This document shows, in pieces, positions 18,587 to 27,388 of a stretch of DNA of 64,000 bases (position 1 is the stretch's first letter; every line of letters begins with the position of its first letter). A program made the translations under genes and the position numbers. The notes below the pieces were generated by a model. It worked only from the letters and a program-made list of their open reading frames with translations, did no database searches and was not told the origin of the DNA. Source of the stretch: Salinispirillum sp049115955 (GTDB lineage: Bacteria > Pseudomonadota > Gammaproteobacteria > Pseudomonadales > Natronospirillaceae); NCBI GenBank assembly GCA_049115955.1, contig JAGDZJ010000015.1, positions 186,001-250,000 of the forward strand, in the 5' to 3' direction.

Positions 18587-19408
18587 ATGACCACTACCGC
18601 TCGTGAACTGCGCGGCCGTTTTGAAGCGCTGCGTGCTAACAAATTCTTCGAAAGCTTTGTTATTGCGGTCATCATCGTATCGGCGTTGCTGATTGGTGCC
18701 AAAACCTACGATGAAGCCAGCCGTTTTGAACAGGCCCTGCGCTGGTTTGACCTCTTTATTACGTTATTTTTTCTCGCTGAAATTCTGATTCGGATCGCCG
18801 CCGAACCCAAAGTGCTGAGATTCTTCCGCAATGGCTGGAACCTGTTTGACACGGTGATCGTTGTCGCCAGTTTGATACCCGTGGACGACTCGGAAATGGT
18901 GTTGCTGGCGCGGCTATTGCGCATCTTCCGCGTTCTGCGCTTGGTATCCATCATTCCGGAACTGCGCATGCTGATGGGTGCACTGATCAAGTCCGTCCCG
19001 CGCATGGGCTACGTTTTGTTATTGATGTTTATTATCTTCTACATCTATGCGGCCATTGGGAGTTTTCTCTTTGCCGAGGTGGATGAATTCCTGTGGGGCA
19101 ATATTTCTGTCGCCATGCTGACGCTGTTCCGCGTTGCGACCTTTGAGAGCTGGACCTCCGTTATGTACGGCACCATGGAGTTGTACAGTTGGAGTTGGAT
19201 TTATTACCTGACCTTTATCTTTCTGACTGCCTTTGTTTTCCTCAACATGATGATCGGTATTGTGTTGGAAGTGATGCAAAAAGAAAGCGCTGCGATGGAG
19301 CTCGAAAGCGGTGAAGGCGAAGCCGCCGATGTGAAATGGTTGCGTGAACAGATGGTGAGTCTACAAGCTCAATTGGCGCGTATGGAAGACAAGTTAGACC
19401 GTAAATAG
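18587..19408 (+). CDS. Bacterial voltage-gated ion channel (NaChBac/Nav-like, one-repeat six-helix type)
   Basis: This 273-residue channel subunit would form tetramers in the inner membrane. S4 carries four arginines spaced three apart (ARLLRIFRVLRLV), the voltage-sensor pattern. The pore loop is RVATFESWTSVM, with the glutamate that lines the selectivity filter. Known bacterial sodium channels have LESWS or LESWA there, so F before E and T after W are unusual. The C-terminus ends in a charged helix (WLREQMVSLQAQLARMEDKL) like the coiled-coil assembly bundle of BacNav channels. ATG at 18587 is taken as the start; a TTG at 18572 is possible. The Na+ rather than Ca2+ selectivity is a guess. Confidence 0.82.
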   Translation: MTTTARELRGRFEALRANKFFESFVIAVIIVSALLIGAKTYDEASRFEQALRWFDLFITLFFLAEILIRIAAEPKVLRFFRNGWNLFDTVIVVASLIPVDDSEMVLLARLLRIFRVLRLVSIIPELRMLMGALIKSVPRMGYVLLLMFIIFYIYAAIGSFLFAEVDEFLWGNISVAMLTLFRVATFESWTSVMYGTMELYSWSWIYYLTFIFLTAFVFLNMMIGIVLEVMQKESAAMELESGEGEAADVKWLREQMVSLQAQLARMEDKLDRK

Positions 19409-19524
19409 TGGGTCGTTAGTGCACCCGGAGATATGAATTGTGTGAACTTTGCGCTAACAGGCTATAGTGAGTAGGGCGATTAGACGGTCGCCGGTGGTTT
19501 TCGACGGAGTGAGATGAGTGCTGT

Positions 19525-20457
19525 ATGAGCAACAATGAGCGCCTAGACGAATCTACCGTGCTGGCTGCGGTGAAGCTGTTAAACAGCACGCGTACGCTGG
19601 TTGCCGTGTACGACGATCACGACCAGATTTTGTACGCCAACGATGCCTATCGTGGTGCCTTCTATGTCGCCGATGATACATCGGGCTGGTACGACATGAT
19701 GCGCGCCAACTACGAGCAAAAGCGTGGCCCCATTATTGAAACGGACGACATTGATGTGTGGCTGGCGTATGCGCGCTCCCGCCGCCGCCGCGAACATTAC
19801 CGCGAGTTCGAGGTTGACCTGATCGATGGTCGATGGATTCGTATGACGGAAACGGTATTGGATGGCGTCGGTATGCTGTCCATTGGTATCGAAGTCACCG
19901 CGGCTAAACAAACAGAAAGCTCACTCAAAGACCAGTTTGGTCGCGCCTTGCGCGCCGCTGAAACTGACCAATTGACAGGCTTGGGCAATCGACGCTTGTT
20001 GGAACGCTTGGAGCGGGTCATCCTGCACGACGAGCAGACGAAAGAGCTGTCTGCGGTGATGATCGATATTGATCACTTCAAACCTTACAACGACAATCTC
20101 GGTCATCAGGCCGGAGACAGCTGTTTGCAGCGGGTAGCACAGGTGTTGCATGATACCTTGCGAAACGAGCAAGACAACGCCATGCGCTACGGCGGTGAAG
20201 AATTCCTCGTGTTGTTGCCAGCCACATCATTGGCCATCGCGACAGATGTAGGTGAGCGTATTCGGCGTACGGTAGAAGCTCAGGCTATTCCGCATCCGAC
20301 TAGCGAATACGGTGTTATAACCATCAGTGTGGGTGTCGCTCACGTCACGACGGAAGCGCCGGAGTGTGTTAATAATGTGGTCAGTCTGGCCGATAAAGCC
20401 TTATACGCGGCGAAAGAAGGCGGGCGTAATCGAGTTGAGGTAGCAAATATTGAATAG
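19525..20457 (+). CDS. PAS-GGDEF diguanylate cyclase
   Basis: This 310-residue signalling enzyme is predicted to make cyclic di-GMP. An N-terminal PAS-like domain (about 15-130) contains the YDDHDQILYANDAY strand pattern. The GGDEF domain (about 140-305) starts with DQLTGLGNRR and has an intact GGEEF active site, so it should be catalytic. The product-inhibition site (RxxD, five residues before GGEEF) is replaced by NEQD, so feedback inhibition through that site is not expected. No membrane segment is visible. The next gene overlaps the end by 8 bases. Confidence 0.88.
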   Translation: MSNNERLDESTVLAAVKLLNSTRTLVAVYDDHDQILYANDAYRGAFYVADDTSGWYDMMRANYEQKRGPIIETDDIDVWLAYARSRRRREHYREFEVDLIDGRWIRMTETVLDGVGMLSIGIEVTAAKQTESSLKDQFGRALRAAETDQLTGLGNRRLLERLERVILHDEQTKELSAVMIDIDHFKPYNDNLGHQAGDSCLQRVAQVLHDTLRNEQDNAMRYGGEEFLVLLPATSLAIATDVGERIRRTVEAQAIPHPTSEYGVITISVGVAHVTTEAPECVNNVVSLADKALYAAKEGGRNRVEVANIE

Positions 20458-20944
20458 GCGACAATGTCCTTTAAGTCAGTTCGGATTAGTAGGATTAATT
20501 CTGCTGAGCTTGTCTTCCATCAGCAGCGCAGATGAAATTAATGAATGGCGAGAGATCACTCTAAACATTGCTTCGCGCCAACTTGTCGCTGAAATAGCCG
20601 CGACTCCCAGTGAGCGCTCGCAAGGGTTGATGCATCGTGAGTCAATGGCCGAGGATCGAGGCATGATCTTCGTGTTTGAGGAGCCGGGCTATCATTGCTT
20701 CTGGATGCGCAATACCTTGATCCCGCTGACCGTGTTGTTTTTGGATGCGCAGCAGCGCATCCTCCAGACCAACGACATGCAGCCGTTATCAGAGCAGGTT
20801 CATTGTGCCAGAGAACCAGCGCATTATGCGCTTGAAGTGAATCAGGGTTGGGTGCAGCGGCAGGGTTTGCAGTTACAACTGCGCCGCCCCGGAGGATTGT
20901 TTGTAGAGTCCACTCCGGCACTGAGTACGTTCGTAACGCCTTGA
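20450..20944 (+). CDS. DUF192 family secreted protein
   Basis: This 164-residue protein has an N-terminal signal sequence (cleavage likely after SISSA near residue 27) and a DUF192 domain: ERSQGLMHRESM, GMIFVFEEPG, FWMRNTLIPLTVLFLD and ALEVNQGW are family hallmarks. Function is not established. The start is a TTG at 20450 preceded by GAGGT at a good distance and overlapping the diguanylate cyclase stop, so the two are probably translated together. Confidence 0.8.
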   Translation: MNRRQCPLSQFGLVGLILLSLSSISSADEINEWREITLNIASRQLVAEIAATPSERSQGLMHRESMAEDRGMIFVFEEPGYHCFWMRNTLIPLTVLFLDAQQRILQTNDMQPLSEQVHCAREPAHYALEVNQGWVQRQGLQLQLRRPGGLFVESTPALSTFVTP

Positions 20945-21003
20945 CATTTGCTTTACTGAGCCTACATTGAGAGCATTACCTGAAAGCAAGGCCGCCCTAG
21001 GTT

Positions 21004-22029
21004 ATGCAGCAATTTACAGTTTTTCTCGCCATTATCACCACCGTTGGGCTGATCAGCCTGGCTTTGGGGTGGTTCAGTGGGCGTGCCAGCGGCATGTCCA
21101 AGGCACTTCGTACTTTGAACCAGCAGCGAAATACTCCGCCCCAACTGGGCCACTATGACGTCGAGCACGCAACGGCGCACTATCGTGCAGCCATTGATGT
21201 AGAGCCAACGCCCTCGCCCGTGCATGCCGCACCCGTGCCGCCGCAGTCTAAAACAGCAACAGCGTACGCGGTACAGCCTGCCAATCGTGCCACCAGCGAC
21301 TACATTACCTCGACCTTACCCACAGAAGACGACGTGGACGATAAGGAAGAATTGAGACCAAGCCAAGGCTCGGCTGCAAAGCCTGTGCGTTGGCCGGTCA
21401 ATCTGCAGCGTTTATTAGCACTCGAAGAAGACTTGCGGGTGCAACAAATCGCGCTCACGGAGTGTTTGTCTGCGCCGCCCGAACGCGCGTCCGTTATGCC
21501 GTCGGCAGAAGGCGCACCGCACACCCGCGACATCCTAGCGGCAGAAGATTTGGCCGACACCACCGCTAAACTGCGCCTAGTGGTAAGTCAGATGCAGGAA
21601 GCTTCGGAGCAGGCGGTAGAGATACATCAGGTCGGTAAGTCGGCCGAAATGCTGGCGCTCAATGCCGCTATAGAAGCGGCCCGGGCTGGCGAAGCCGGGC
21701 GCGGATTTTCGGTGGTGGCGGCGAATATGAAAATGTTGGCCCACACCAGCCAGGAAGCCGCAGACAATATTCGTGAATTGCTGGCTAAAACCAGCAAGGA
21801 AATCGGTCAGATTTCGGCGCATCTCAATGATGAGACGGCGGTTGAAGCGGGCGTTTTGCCTGAGGCAGAGGTGAGGGCTGACAGCAGTAAGGACGCCACT
21901 CAACTCGACGCAGATCAAGACTCAGAGTTGCGCATTCAAGCACGTGAATTGGGGGGTGTCGTTGAATCGGTATTATCCTCAATGCGTGCGATACGCCGCG
22001 AAGTAGACGCGTCAAAGAGTATGGAATAG
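21004..22029 (+). CDS. Short methyl-accepting chemotaxis-type protein without HAMP
   Basis: This 341-residue protein has one N-terminal membrane helix (about 5-23), a long hydrophilic, proline-rich and acidic linker (about 40-140), and a coiled coil with the chemoreceptor hairpin tip EMLALNAAIEAARAGEAGRGFSVVAANMK. There is no sensor domain, no second membrane helix and no HAMP. The usual DEVR after the tip is replaced by ANMK. The signalling part is clearly shorter than in normal receptors. It might tether or modulate receptor arrays or another coiled-coil signalling system; its function is not known. Confidence 0.7.
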   Translation: MQQFTVFLAIITTVGLISLALGWFSGRASGMSKALRTLNQQRNTPPQLGHYDVEHATAHYRAAIDVEPTPSPVHAAPVPPQSKTATAYAVQPANRATSDYITSTLPTEDDVDDKEELRPSQGSAAKPVRWPVNLQRLLALEEDLRVQQIALTECLSAPPERASVMPSAEGAPHTRDILAAEDLADTTAKLRLVVSQMQEASEQAVEIHQVGKSAEMLALNAAIEAARAGEAGRGFSVVAANMKMLAHTSQEAADNIRELLAKTSKEIGQISAHLNDETAVEAGVLPEAEVRADSSKDATQLDADQDSELRIQARELGGVVESVLSSMRAIRREVDASKSME

Positions 22030-22044
22030 CGCTCTTTTAATGCG

Positions 22045-22986
22045 CTAGCGAAGTGAAAACGGCGTGTGAAAGAAGCGCTCAAATTGGCGTCGCTCGGCCT
22101 GCAACGACGCCAATTCACCCCATGTAAAAAAGACTTCCGCTCCCGAGCCGCGTTGGCTCAAACGATAACAGTCGAGTGCGCTGACACAACCGACCTTGGG
22201 ATAGCCACCGATGGTTTGTCGGTCTTGCAACAGCACAATGGGCTGACCGTCCGGCGGAATCTGCACGCTGCCTAATGCAATGCCTTCTGATATCAATCCC
22301 TCCGAGGGTGGTGTTACCGGCGCGCCGGTTAGACGATAACCCATACGATCAATCTGATCGGTCAATTCATAGGGAGCGGCACACAAATGCGCCAGTGCCT
22401 GCGGCGAGAATTGCGCGTGTTGATAGCCAGCAATCACCCGTAAGTTTAATGGCGCAGCGTAGTCAGGAATGAACTGCGGTGGTACCTGATGCAGTACGCG
22501 ACGCGGCGCGCTGGCATAAGGTAATTCATCTCCAGGCTGCAGCGCCTGACCATTAAAGCCTCCCGTGCCTTCGCGTACGACCACCGAACGGCTGGCAAAG
22601 CGCAACGGTGTGTTGAATCCTTCGCTGATGGCGAGATAGGCGCGCAAACCAGACGCTGTACCCTTTTGTGGATGCTGAAAAGACAGTTCGTCGCCCGTAT
22701 TCACTTGAAATGAACACCAAATAGGCTGCGGTTGTCCGTTCAGACGAAGCCCTAGGTCAGCGCCGGTAACGGCGACTGTGGCGGGCTGCAAAAACGTTAC
22801 ACTGAACAGCCCGAGGGTGACTTCGACGGTTGCGGCGTTGATAGGGTTACTGAGCAGGCGGTTGGCCCAATGGTGGGCGTGCAGGTCGGCCGCCCCTCCG
22901 GTCGTCAGGCCGTGCTTGCCAGCCAATGTGCGTCCGCAGTCCTGAATCAGTGCTAGAGCACCCGCCTGCTTTACTTGCAGGCTCAT
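22045..22986 (-). CDS. pxpC: 5-oxoprolinase subunit C (biotin-dependent carboxyltransferase-like, KipA family)
   Basis: This 313-residue protein is one of three subunits of prokaryotic ATP-dependent 5-oxoprolinase, which opens 5-oxoproline to glutamate. Conserved segments include QDCGRTLAGKHGLTTGGAAD near the N-terminus and LLQDRQTIGGYPKVGCV near the C-terminus, typical of the family. The ATG overlaps the pxpB stop by 4 bases. It is the last gene of the operon pxpA-pxpB-pxpC. Confidence 0.88.
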   Translation of the reverse strand: MSLQVKQAGALALIQDCGRTLAGKHGLTTGGAADLHAHHWANRLLSNPINAATVEVTLGLFSVTFLQPATVAVTGADLGLRLNGQPQPIWCSFQVNTGDELSFQHPQKGTASGLRAYLAISEGFNTPLRFASRSVVVREGTGGFNGQALQPGDELPYASAPRRVLHQVPPQFIPDYAAPLNLRVIAGYQHAQFSPQALAHLCAAPYELTDQIDRMGYRLTGAPVTPPSEGLISEGIALGSVQIPPDGQPIVLLQDRQTIGGYPKVGCVSALDCYRLSQRGSGAEVFFTWGELASLQAERRQFERFFHTPFSLR

Positions 22987-23672
22987 CGTTCGCCTCCTTG
23001 TGCATAAAAGGCTTCTTCACTGATGGCGACAAAGCGGACTTGATCTCCGATGTGTAAGGTAGCGGCTTCCGCGTCGGTTGCGTGGGGATCAAACAACGTC
23101 ATCGCTGTGCGTCCTATAATCTGCCAGCCACCCGGTGACGTGCGTGGGTAAACAGCCGTTTGGCGTTCCGCAATGGCCACGCTGCCAGCGGGCACTTGCG
23201 CGCGTGGTGTGGCTTTGCGCGGGGTGGCTAAGCTAGGGTCGACTTCGCCCAAAAATCCGAAACCGGGCGCGAAACCTAGCGCGTACACTTGGTACACCGG
23301 GCGGGTATGCCGTTCGATCACCTCGCTGACACTGAGCCCGCGAGCGTCAGCCAAGGCAATTAAATCCAGTCCTACGGCAGGGTCGTACCAAACGGGAATC
23401 TCGATGCACCGGCCGGGCACGGTGACAAGGCTGCCGTCGGTCAGTTGGGCGTGCAAACGGTGTATACACTCGATAAGCAATACCTGATCGATGCGCAGCA
23501 GGTCGTAGGTAACCAGCAGCGTGGTATAGGACGGTGTGAGGTCAATCACCGCCGGAACCAATTCCGTTTCAATCAGTTGCGTCAACGCCATGATGTGCGG
23601 TGTTAACTGGGCGTCAACGCGGTCACCGAAAGACAGCAGTACAGCGTTCTCGGCGACGGGTACAACCTTCAC
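22983..23672 (-). CDS. pxpB: 5-oxoprolinase subunit B (KipI family)
   Basis: This 229-residue protein contains HTRPVYQVYALGFAPGFGFLGEVD and SPGGWQIIGRT, both diagnostic of the KipI/PxpB carboxyltransferase-like family. It pairs with PxpC. It overlaps pxpA by 4 bases at its start and pxpC by 4 bases at its end, so the three subunits are tightly co-translated. Confidence 0.88.
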   Translation of the reverse strand: MKVVPVAENAVLLSFGDRVDAQLTPHIMALTQLIETELVPAVIDLTPSYTTLLVTYDLLRIDQVLLIECIHRLHAQLTDGSLVTVPGRCIEIPVWYDPAVGLDLIALADARGLSVSEVIERHTRPVYQVYALGFAPGFGFLGEVDPSLATPRKATPRAQVPAGSVAIAERQTAVYPRTSPGGWQIIGRTAMTLFDPHATDAEAATLHIGDQVRFVAISEEAFYAQGGER

Positions 23673-24406
23673 TCACTGGCTCCCAGTGCTTGACGAATAG
23701 CGGCTACGGCCATCACCGACTCGGCATTATCGCCGTGTACACACAGACTGTCGGCCGGTAAGTCCAACCAGCGTCCGGACTGCGACTCAACCCCTTGTTT
23801 GTGGGTAAAACTCAGCGCTTGCGCGACAATGTCTTCGGGGTCGTGCAGCACCGCTCCGCTCACGCGACGAGAAACCAAGCGACCGGTGTCGTCGTACGCC
23901 CGGTCGGCAAAGGCCTCCAGCAGCAGAGGGATGCCGATTTCTTGCGCCATGGCACGATGTGTGGCGAAATCACAGCTCACCGGAATCATCAGTGGACATT
24001 GGTCATCGTACGCGGCGACGGCGGTCATGACGGTGTGCAGTAATTCAGGGTTCGCCATCATGTCGTTGTTCAGGGCGCCATGAGGCTTAATGTAGTCGAC
24101 GGTGATCCCGTGAATACGGGCTAGGCCCTGTAAAGCGCCGACTTGATACCAAATCAGGGTTTTAACTTCTTCGGCGGTAAGCGCCATTGAGCGGCGGCCG
24201 AAACCCACTAAGTCCGGGTAAGCCGGATGAGCCCCCACACTGACTTTATGCTGAGCCGCCAGCGCTAGGGTGCGATGCATGGTGACAGGGTCTGAGGCAT
24301 GGAAACCACAGGCGATGTTGGCTTGGTCAATGTAGGGCATGACGTCGGCGTCTTGACCCATGGTCCACGCGCCAAAGCTTTCGCCTAAATCACAGTTCAA
24401 TTTCAC
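23669..24406 (-). CDS. pxpA: 5-oxoprolinase subunit A (LamB/YcsF family)
   Basis: This protein is the YcsF-type subunit of 5-oxoprolinase. It begins VKLNCDLGESFG, with QANIACGFHASDP, VGAHPAYPD and KPHGALNNDM following, all strongly conserved. I prefer the GTG at 24406 (245 residues, the usual size) because GGGAGAG lies just upstream. An ATG at 24439 would add 11 residues that match nothing in the family. It is the first gene of the operon. Confidence 0.88.
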   Translation of the reverse strand: MKLNCDLGESFGAWTMGQDADVMPYIDQANIACGFHASDPVTMHRTLALAAQHKVSVGAHPAYPDLVGFGRRSMALTAEEVKTLIWYQVGALQGLARIHGITVDYIKPHGALNNDMMANPELLHTVMTAVAAYDDQCPLMIPVSCDFATHRAMAQEIGIPLLLEAFADRAYDDTGRLVSRRVSGAVLHDPEDIVAQALSFTHKQGVESQSGRWLDLPADSLCVHGDNAESVMAVAAIRQALGASE

Positions 24407-24468
24407 GGTCGACTCTCCCAACAGTGGTGCTGTCATCATACCGCATTGACCGCAGGGATGCTTCCTGG

Positions 24469-25233
24469 TCAGGGCTGCGGTAGGTTGAACAACTGCTGCA
24501 AGAACCCATCCTCGCGTAGATGATTCAACGCATGTCGTAACGGCTCGGCAAGGTGCCCGTAGGGACTGAGGTGCGACAGATAAAGGTGGCCAACCTGCGA
24601 CCGAATCAGCACGGTAGAACTGAGTTGACTGCGCGCGATACCCAGAAGATCAGCCGCATTATAAACCGCTTGGTCGGTGGTGATAATGGCGTCCACGCGG
24701 CCGCGCTGCAGCAGTTGTAGGGCTTGAGCACCGTCTTCAGCAGGTATCTTTATCGCATCGAGTTCTGCGAAAGCTTCACCGTAATAGGTGCCGCGAATGT
24801 AGCCCACTCGACGTCCGACGAAATCCTTCAGTTCGGGAGCGTCCCTGGAGGGCGATGCCAACACCGTTAACAAAGTGAAAGACTCGATGATGATAGCCAA
24901 ACTGATGGCATCTGGATTGAGCGTGGGGTCGGCAAATAAATAAGCAAAATCGGCCGTGCCATCGGCAATGCCATTAATGGCCCGCAAGTGCGGACGCAAT
25001 TCAACGCGAGCGTCAAGTGCCGCTTCAGCCAATAATCTATCGGTCAGTGTAACCAGCAACCCAGAGGGTTTACCGTCGTCGCTATAGCCCCATGGCCACA
25101 CATCGGCGATGGCAAAAAGTGGCAGTTCGGACGAGCGGTTAGCCGCTGTATCGGCCGTCAAATTCAGGGGTAAGGTCAGCAGCGCGGCCAATAAACAGAG
25201 CACGCGCGTGCTTTTGGTTTTGCACAAAGACAT
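24469..25233 (-). CDS. Periplasmic solute-binding protein, family 3-like, without transporter genes
   Basis: This 254-residue protein has an N-terminal signal peptide (cleavage near residue 27) and the bilobed binding fold pattern of extracellular family 3: GLLVTLTDRLLAEA, a hinge region, GRRVGYIRGTYYGEAF and GRVDAIITTDQA. No permease or ATPase lies next to it. Proteins of this type without a transporter often feed other systems or act as sensors. It is 62 bases upstream of pxpA in the same direction, so it may share that transcript; a link to 5-oxoproline is speculation. Confidence 0.7.
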   Translation of the reverse strand: MSLCKTKSTRVLCLLAALLTLPLNLTADTAANRSSELPLFAIADVWPWGYSDDGKPSGLLVTLTDRLLAEAALDARVELRPHLRAINGIADGTADFAYLFADPTLNPDAISLAIIIESFTLLTVLASPSRDAPELKDFVGRRVGYIRGTYYGEAFAELDAIKIPAEDGAQALQLLQRGRVDAIITTDQAVYNAADLLGIARSQLSSTVLIRSQVGHLYLSHLSPYGHLAEPLRHALNHLREDGFLQQLFNLPQP

Positions 25234-25445
25234 CAGATGTTGGAGCCTTTTTTGTCGTTATTGTCGAACACCCACCGCAGAATATACTCCACCGATTTAC
25301 GTCCTGCCACCTTCTACCTTTTCTTCGCCACCTCAGCATTAACATTAGCCTGCTGTGCAGCGACATTCATGCGTGAGACGCACGAATACAAAAATGCTAA
25401 GGTGTTTGTTATCGCCATCACAATCCCAATCACGGTGCTACATCT

Positions 25446-26363
25446 ATGCTGCCATCGTTGGACACGTTGCCTCCTTGGATAACCTACTGGATCGATTTGC
25501 TGCGTTCTGCAGGGAAAAACTGGTTTGAGACAAAGGCGTTTATTCACGCGGCAGCATTGGCCTTTTTTACGGTTTTTTCCATCGCGCCGGTATTGATTGT
25601 GGTCGTGACTGTCACCGGAATGGTGTTGGGCGAATCGGCGGCCGAAGGGCGCTTGATGGAATATGTTTCAGCGTTGATCGGCACGGAAGCAGGCCAATTG
25701 GTGGAAGATGCTGTGATGAATTCTCAGCTGGATCGCGGTGGACTTGGCCCCACGTTGATCGGTTTGGTAGCCATTATAGTTGGCGCTACAACGGTGTTTG
25801 CGCAGATGCAGCAGTCTCTGAACGCCATTTGGGATGTGGTGCCGAAGCCGAATCGCAGCGGCGTGTTGTTGTATCTGAAACAGCGACTGCTTTCATTGAC
25901 CGTGGTGTTATCGATTGGTTTTCTGCTCTTGGTGTCGCTGGTGTTGAGCGTCGCCGTGCAGGCTGTACTGTCTTATGCGGATCAATGGGTCTCGCTGTCG
26001 CCCGGTGCTGTGGTTGGCGCTGATCTCATTGGCTCAGTCTTGGTGATCAGTCTGTTGTTTGCGGCCATTTTCAAAGTGTTGCCGGATGTACGTCTGCGCT
26101 GGTTAGATGTGTTACCGGCGGGGCTTTTGACCGCCGTGTTGTTCATTCTAGGCCGTTATCTGATGGCGCGTTATCTGACGAATACCGCCATTGCCTCGGC
26201 GTACGGTGCGGCAGGTTCGCTCGTGCTGCTGTTGCTGTGGGTGCATTATTCAGCCTTGATTCTGTTGTTTGGTGCTGCCTTTTCGCGGGCACAGCTTGAA
26301 GCACGCGGCCTGATTATTCGTCCTACGCACGGCGCAGCACTGGTGACACGTCAATTGCTATGA
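25446..26363 (+). CDS. YihY/virulence factor BrkB family inner-membrane protein
   Basis: This 305-residue protein has six predicted membrane helices and the family patterns AAALAFFTVFSIAPVL near residue 35, NAIWDV and YGAAGSLVLLLLWVHYSA. The family was once called RNase BN by mistake; its transport or envelope role is still unclear. It starts at the ATG at 25446, in the divergent gap from the solute-binding protein gene. It converges on the LysR gene with 15 bases between stops. Confidence 0.8.
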   Translation: MLPSLDTLPPWITYWIDLLRSAGKNWFETKAFIHAAALAFFTVFSIAPVLIVVVTVTGMVLGESAAEGRLMEYVSALIGTEAGQLVEDAVMNSQLDRGGLGPTLIGLVAIIVGATTVFAQMQQSLNAIWDVVPKPNRSGVLLYLKQRLLSLTVVLSIGFLLLVSLVLSVAVQAVLSYADQWVSLSPGAVVGADLIGSVLVISLLFAAIFKVLPDVRLRWLDVLPAGLLTAVLFILGRYLMARYLTNTAIASAYGAAGSLVLLLLWVHYSALILLFGAAFSRAQLEARGLIIRPTHGAALVTRQLL

Positions 26364-26378
26364 CGCTCCATACATGCC

Positions 26379-27260
26379 CTAAAGGGCCATGTGGTCAGAC
26401 AAAAAATCAATGAAGGTACGCACCTTTGCTGACAAATAGCGCCGGCTGGTATACACCGCATAGAGACGACTTTCTTGCGGACAGTAAGCGGGCAGGATGC
26501 GCAGCAGGTTGCCCAGCTCGATTTCTCGGTCCGCCAAACCGCCGGGAATGATCGTGATGCCCATGCCGTTGAGCGCCGACGCAAGCAACAACGACTCATT
26601 GTTTGACTGCAGTACCGGTTTCAGTGCTACCGTCACCTCACCGTCTGGCCCTGCCAATGTCAGCTCGCCACTCTTCACCAATGAATAACTCAGCATGTCG
26701 TGTGTTGCCAGCTCGCTTGGGTGCGTTGGACAGCCGCGCTGGGTTAAATAGCTCGGTGCACCCACCAAGTGGAACTGAATCGGCATCAAAGGGCGAGCAA
26801 TCAATTGCGGTTGCAGGGTCCGGCTGGCTCGCAGCGCCAGATCGAAGCCTTCTTCGACGATGTCGACGAATCGCCCGCTGATGTCGATGTCGAACAGTAC
26901 CTCTGGATACAGTGTGCGGAACTCTCGCAGCAACCCGGTGAAGTAGTCGGTGGCGAGCCACATGGGGGCGGTCATGCGGATGGTGCCACGTGGGGTGACC
27001 GTTGCGCGGCTTATGGTTGCCTCCACCTCATCTAGCTCTTCCAGCATGGTACGGCAACGTTCTAAGTAGATCTGCCCTGGCTCCGTCACGCTGAGGTTAC
27101 GACTGTTGCGGTTCAGTAGGCGAGCCCCTAAGCGGCTTTCCAGATTCATAACGTGCTTGCTGACCATGGCTTTGGACATATTCAGCTGTTCGGCCGCCTG
27201 TGCAAAGCTGTGGTTTTCCACCACGGCCACCAATACCCGCATGCTGTGCAACGTATCCAT
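26379..27260 (-). CDS. LysR-family regulator, divergent from an FMN reductase
   Basis: This 293-residue regulator has an N-terminal winged helix (residues 1-60, SFAQAAEQLNMSKAMVSKHVMNLESRLG) and a LysR effector-binding domain. It resembles the group that usually regulates a neighbouring oxidoreductase. It is transcribed away from the NADPH-dependent FMN reductase gene, the obvious target. A candidate T-N11-A type dyad lies at 27291-27309 in the shared promoter region. Confidence 0.85.
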   Translation of the reverse strand: MDTLHSMRVLVAVVENHSFAQAAEQLNMSKAMVSKHVMNLESRLGARLLNRNSRNLSVTEPGQIYLERCRTMLEELDEVEATISRATVTPRGTIRMTAPMWLATDYFTGLLREFRTLYPEVLFDIDISGRFVDIVEEGFDLALRASRTLQPQLIARPLMPIQFHLVGAPSYLTQRGCPTHPSELATHDMLSYSLVKSGELTLAGPDGEVTVALKPVLQSNNESLLLASALNGMGITIIPGGLADREIELGNLLRILPAYCPQESRLYAVYTSRRYLSAKVRTFIDFLSDHMAL

Positions 27261-27290
27261 GCTGATGGTTTCTCAATAGGAAATGAACTG

Positions 27291-27309
27291 TCAATATTAA
27301 TTCAGTTGA
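27291..27309. promoter_or_regulatory. Candidate LysR operator dyad
   Basis: TCAATATTAATTCAGTTGA has TCAA and TTGA ends separated by 11 bases, in the 128-base gap between the divergent LysR gene and the FMN reductase. The location is right but the dyad is short and AT-rich, so this is tentative. Confidence 0.35.
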
Positions 27310-27388
27310 TTGCTTGTGAGTAGTCTTCATACTGTGCGAACGAAACTAATTTCGAATGGCCAATCGGGCCTTTCTACAGGAGAATACT

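Noticed and set aside
25446..26363. Naming the YihY protein ribonuclease BN
   Set aside because: That family name came from an old misassignment; the sequence is a membrane protein with no nuclease motif.
27278..27294. GTTTCTCAATAGGAAAT as a third gcv-type operator
   Set aside because: It resembles the gcv dyad but has one extra base between halves and lies beside an unrelated LysR/FMN reductase pair.
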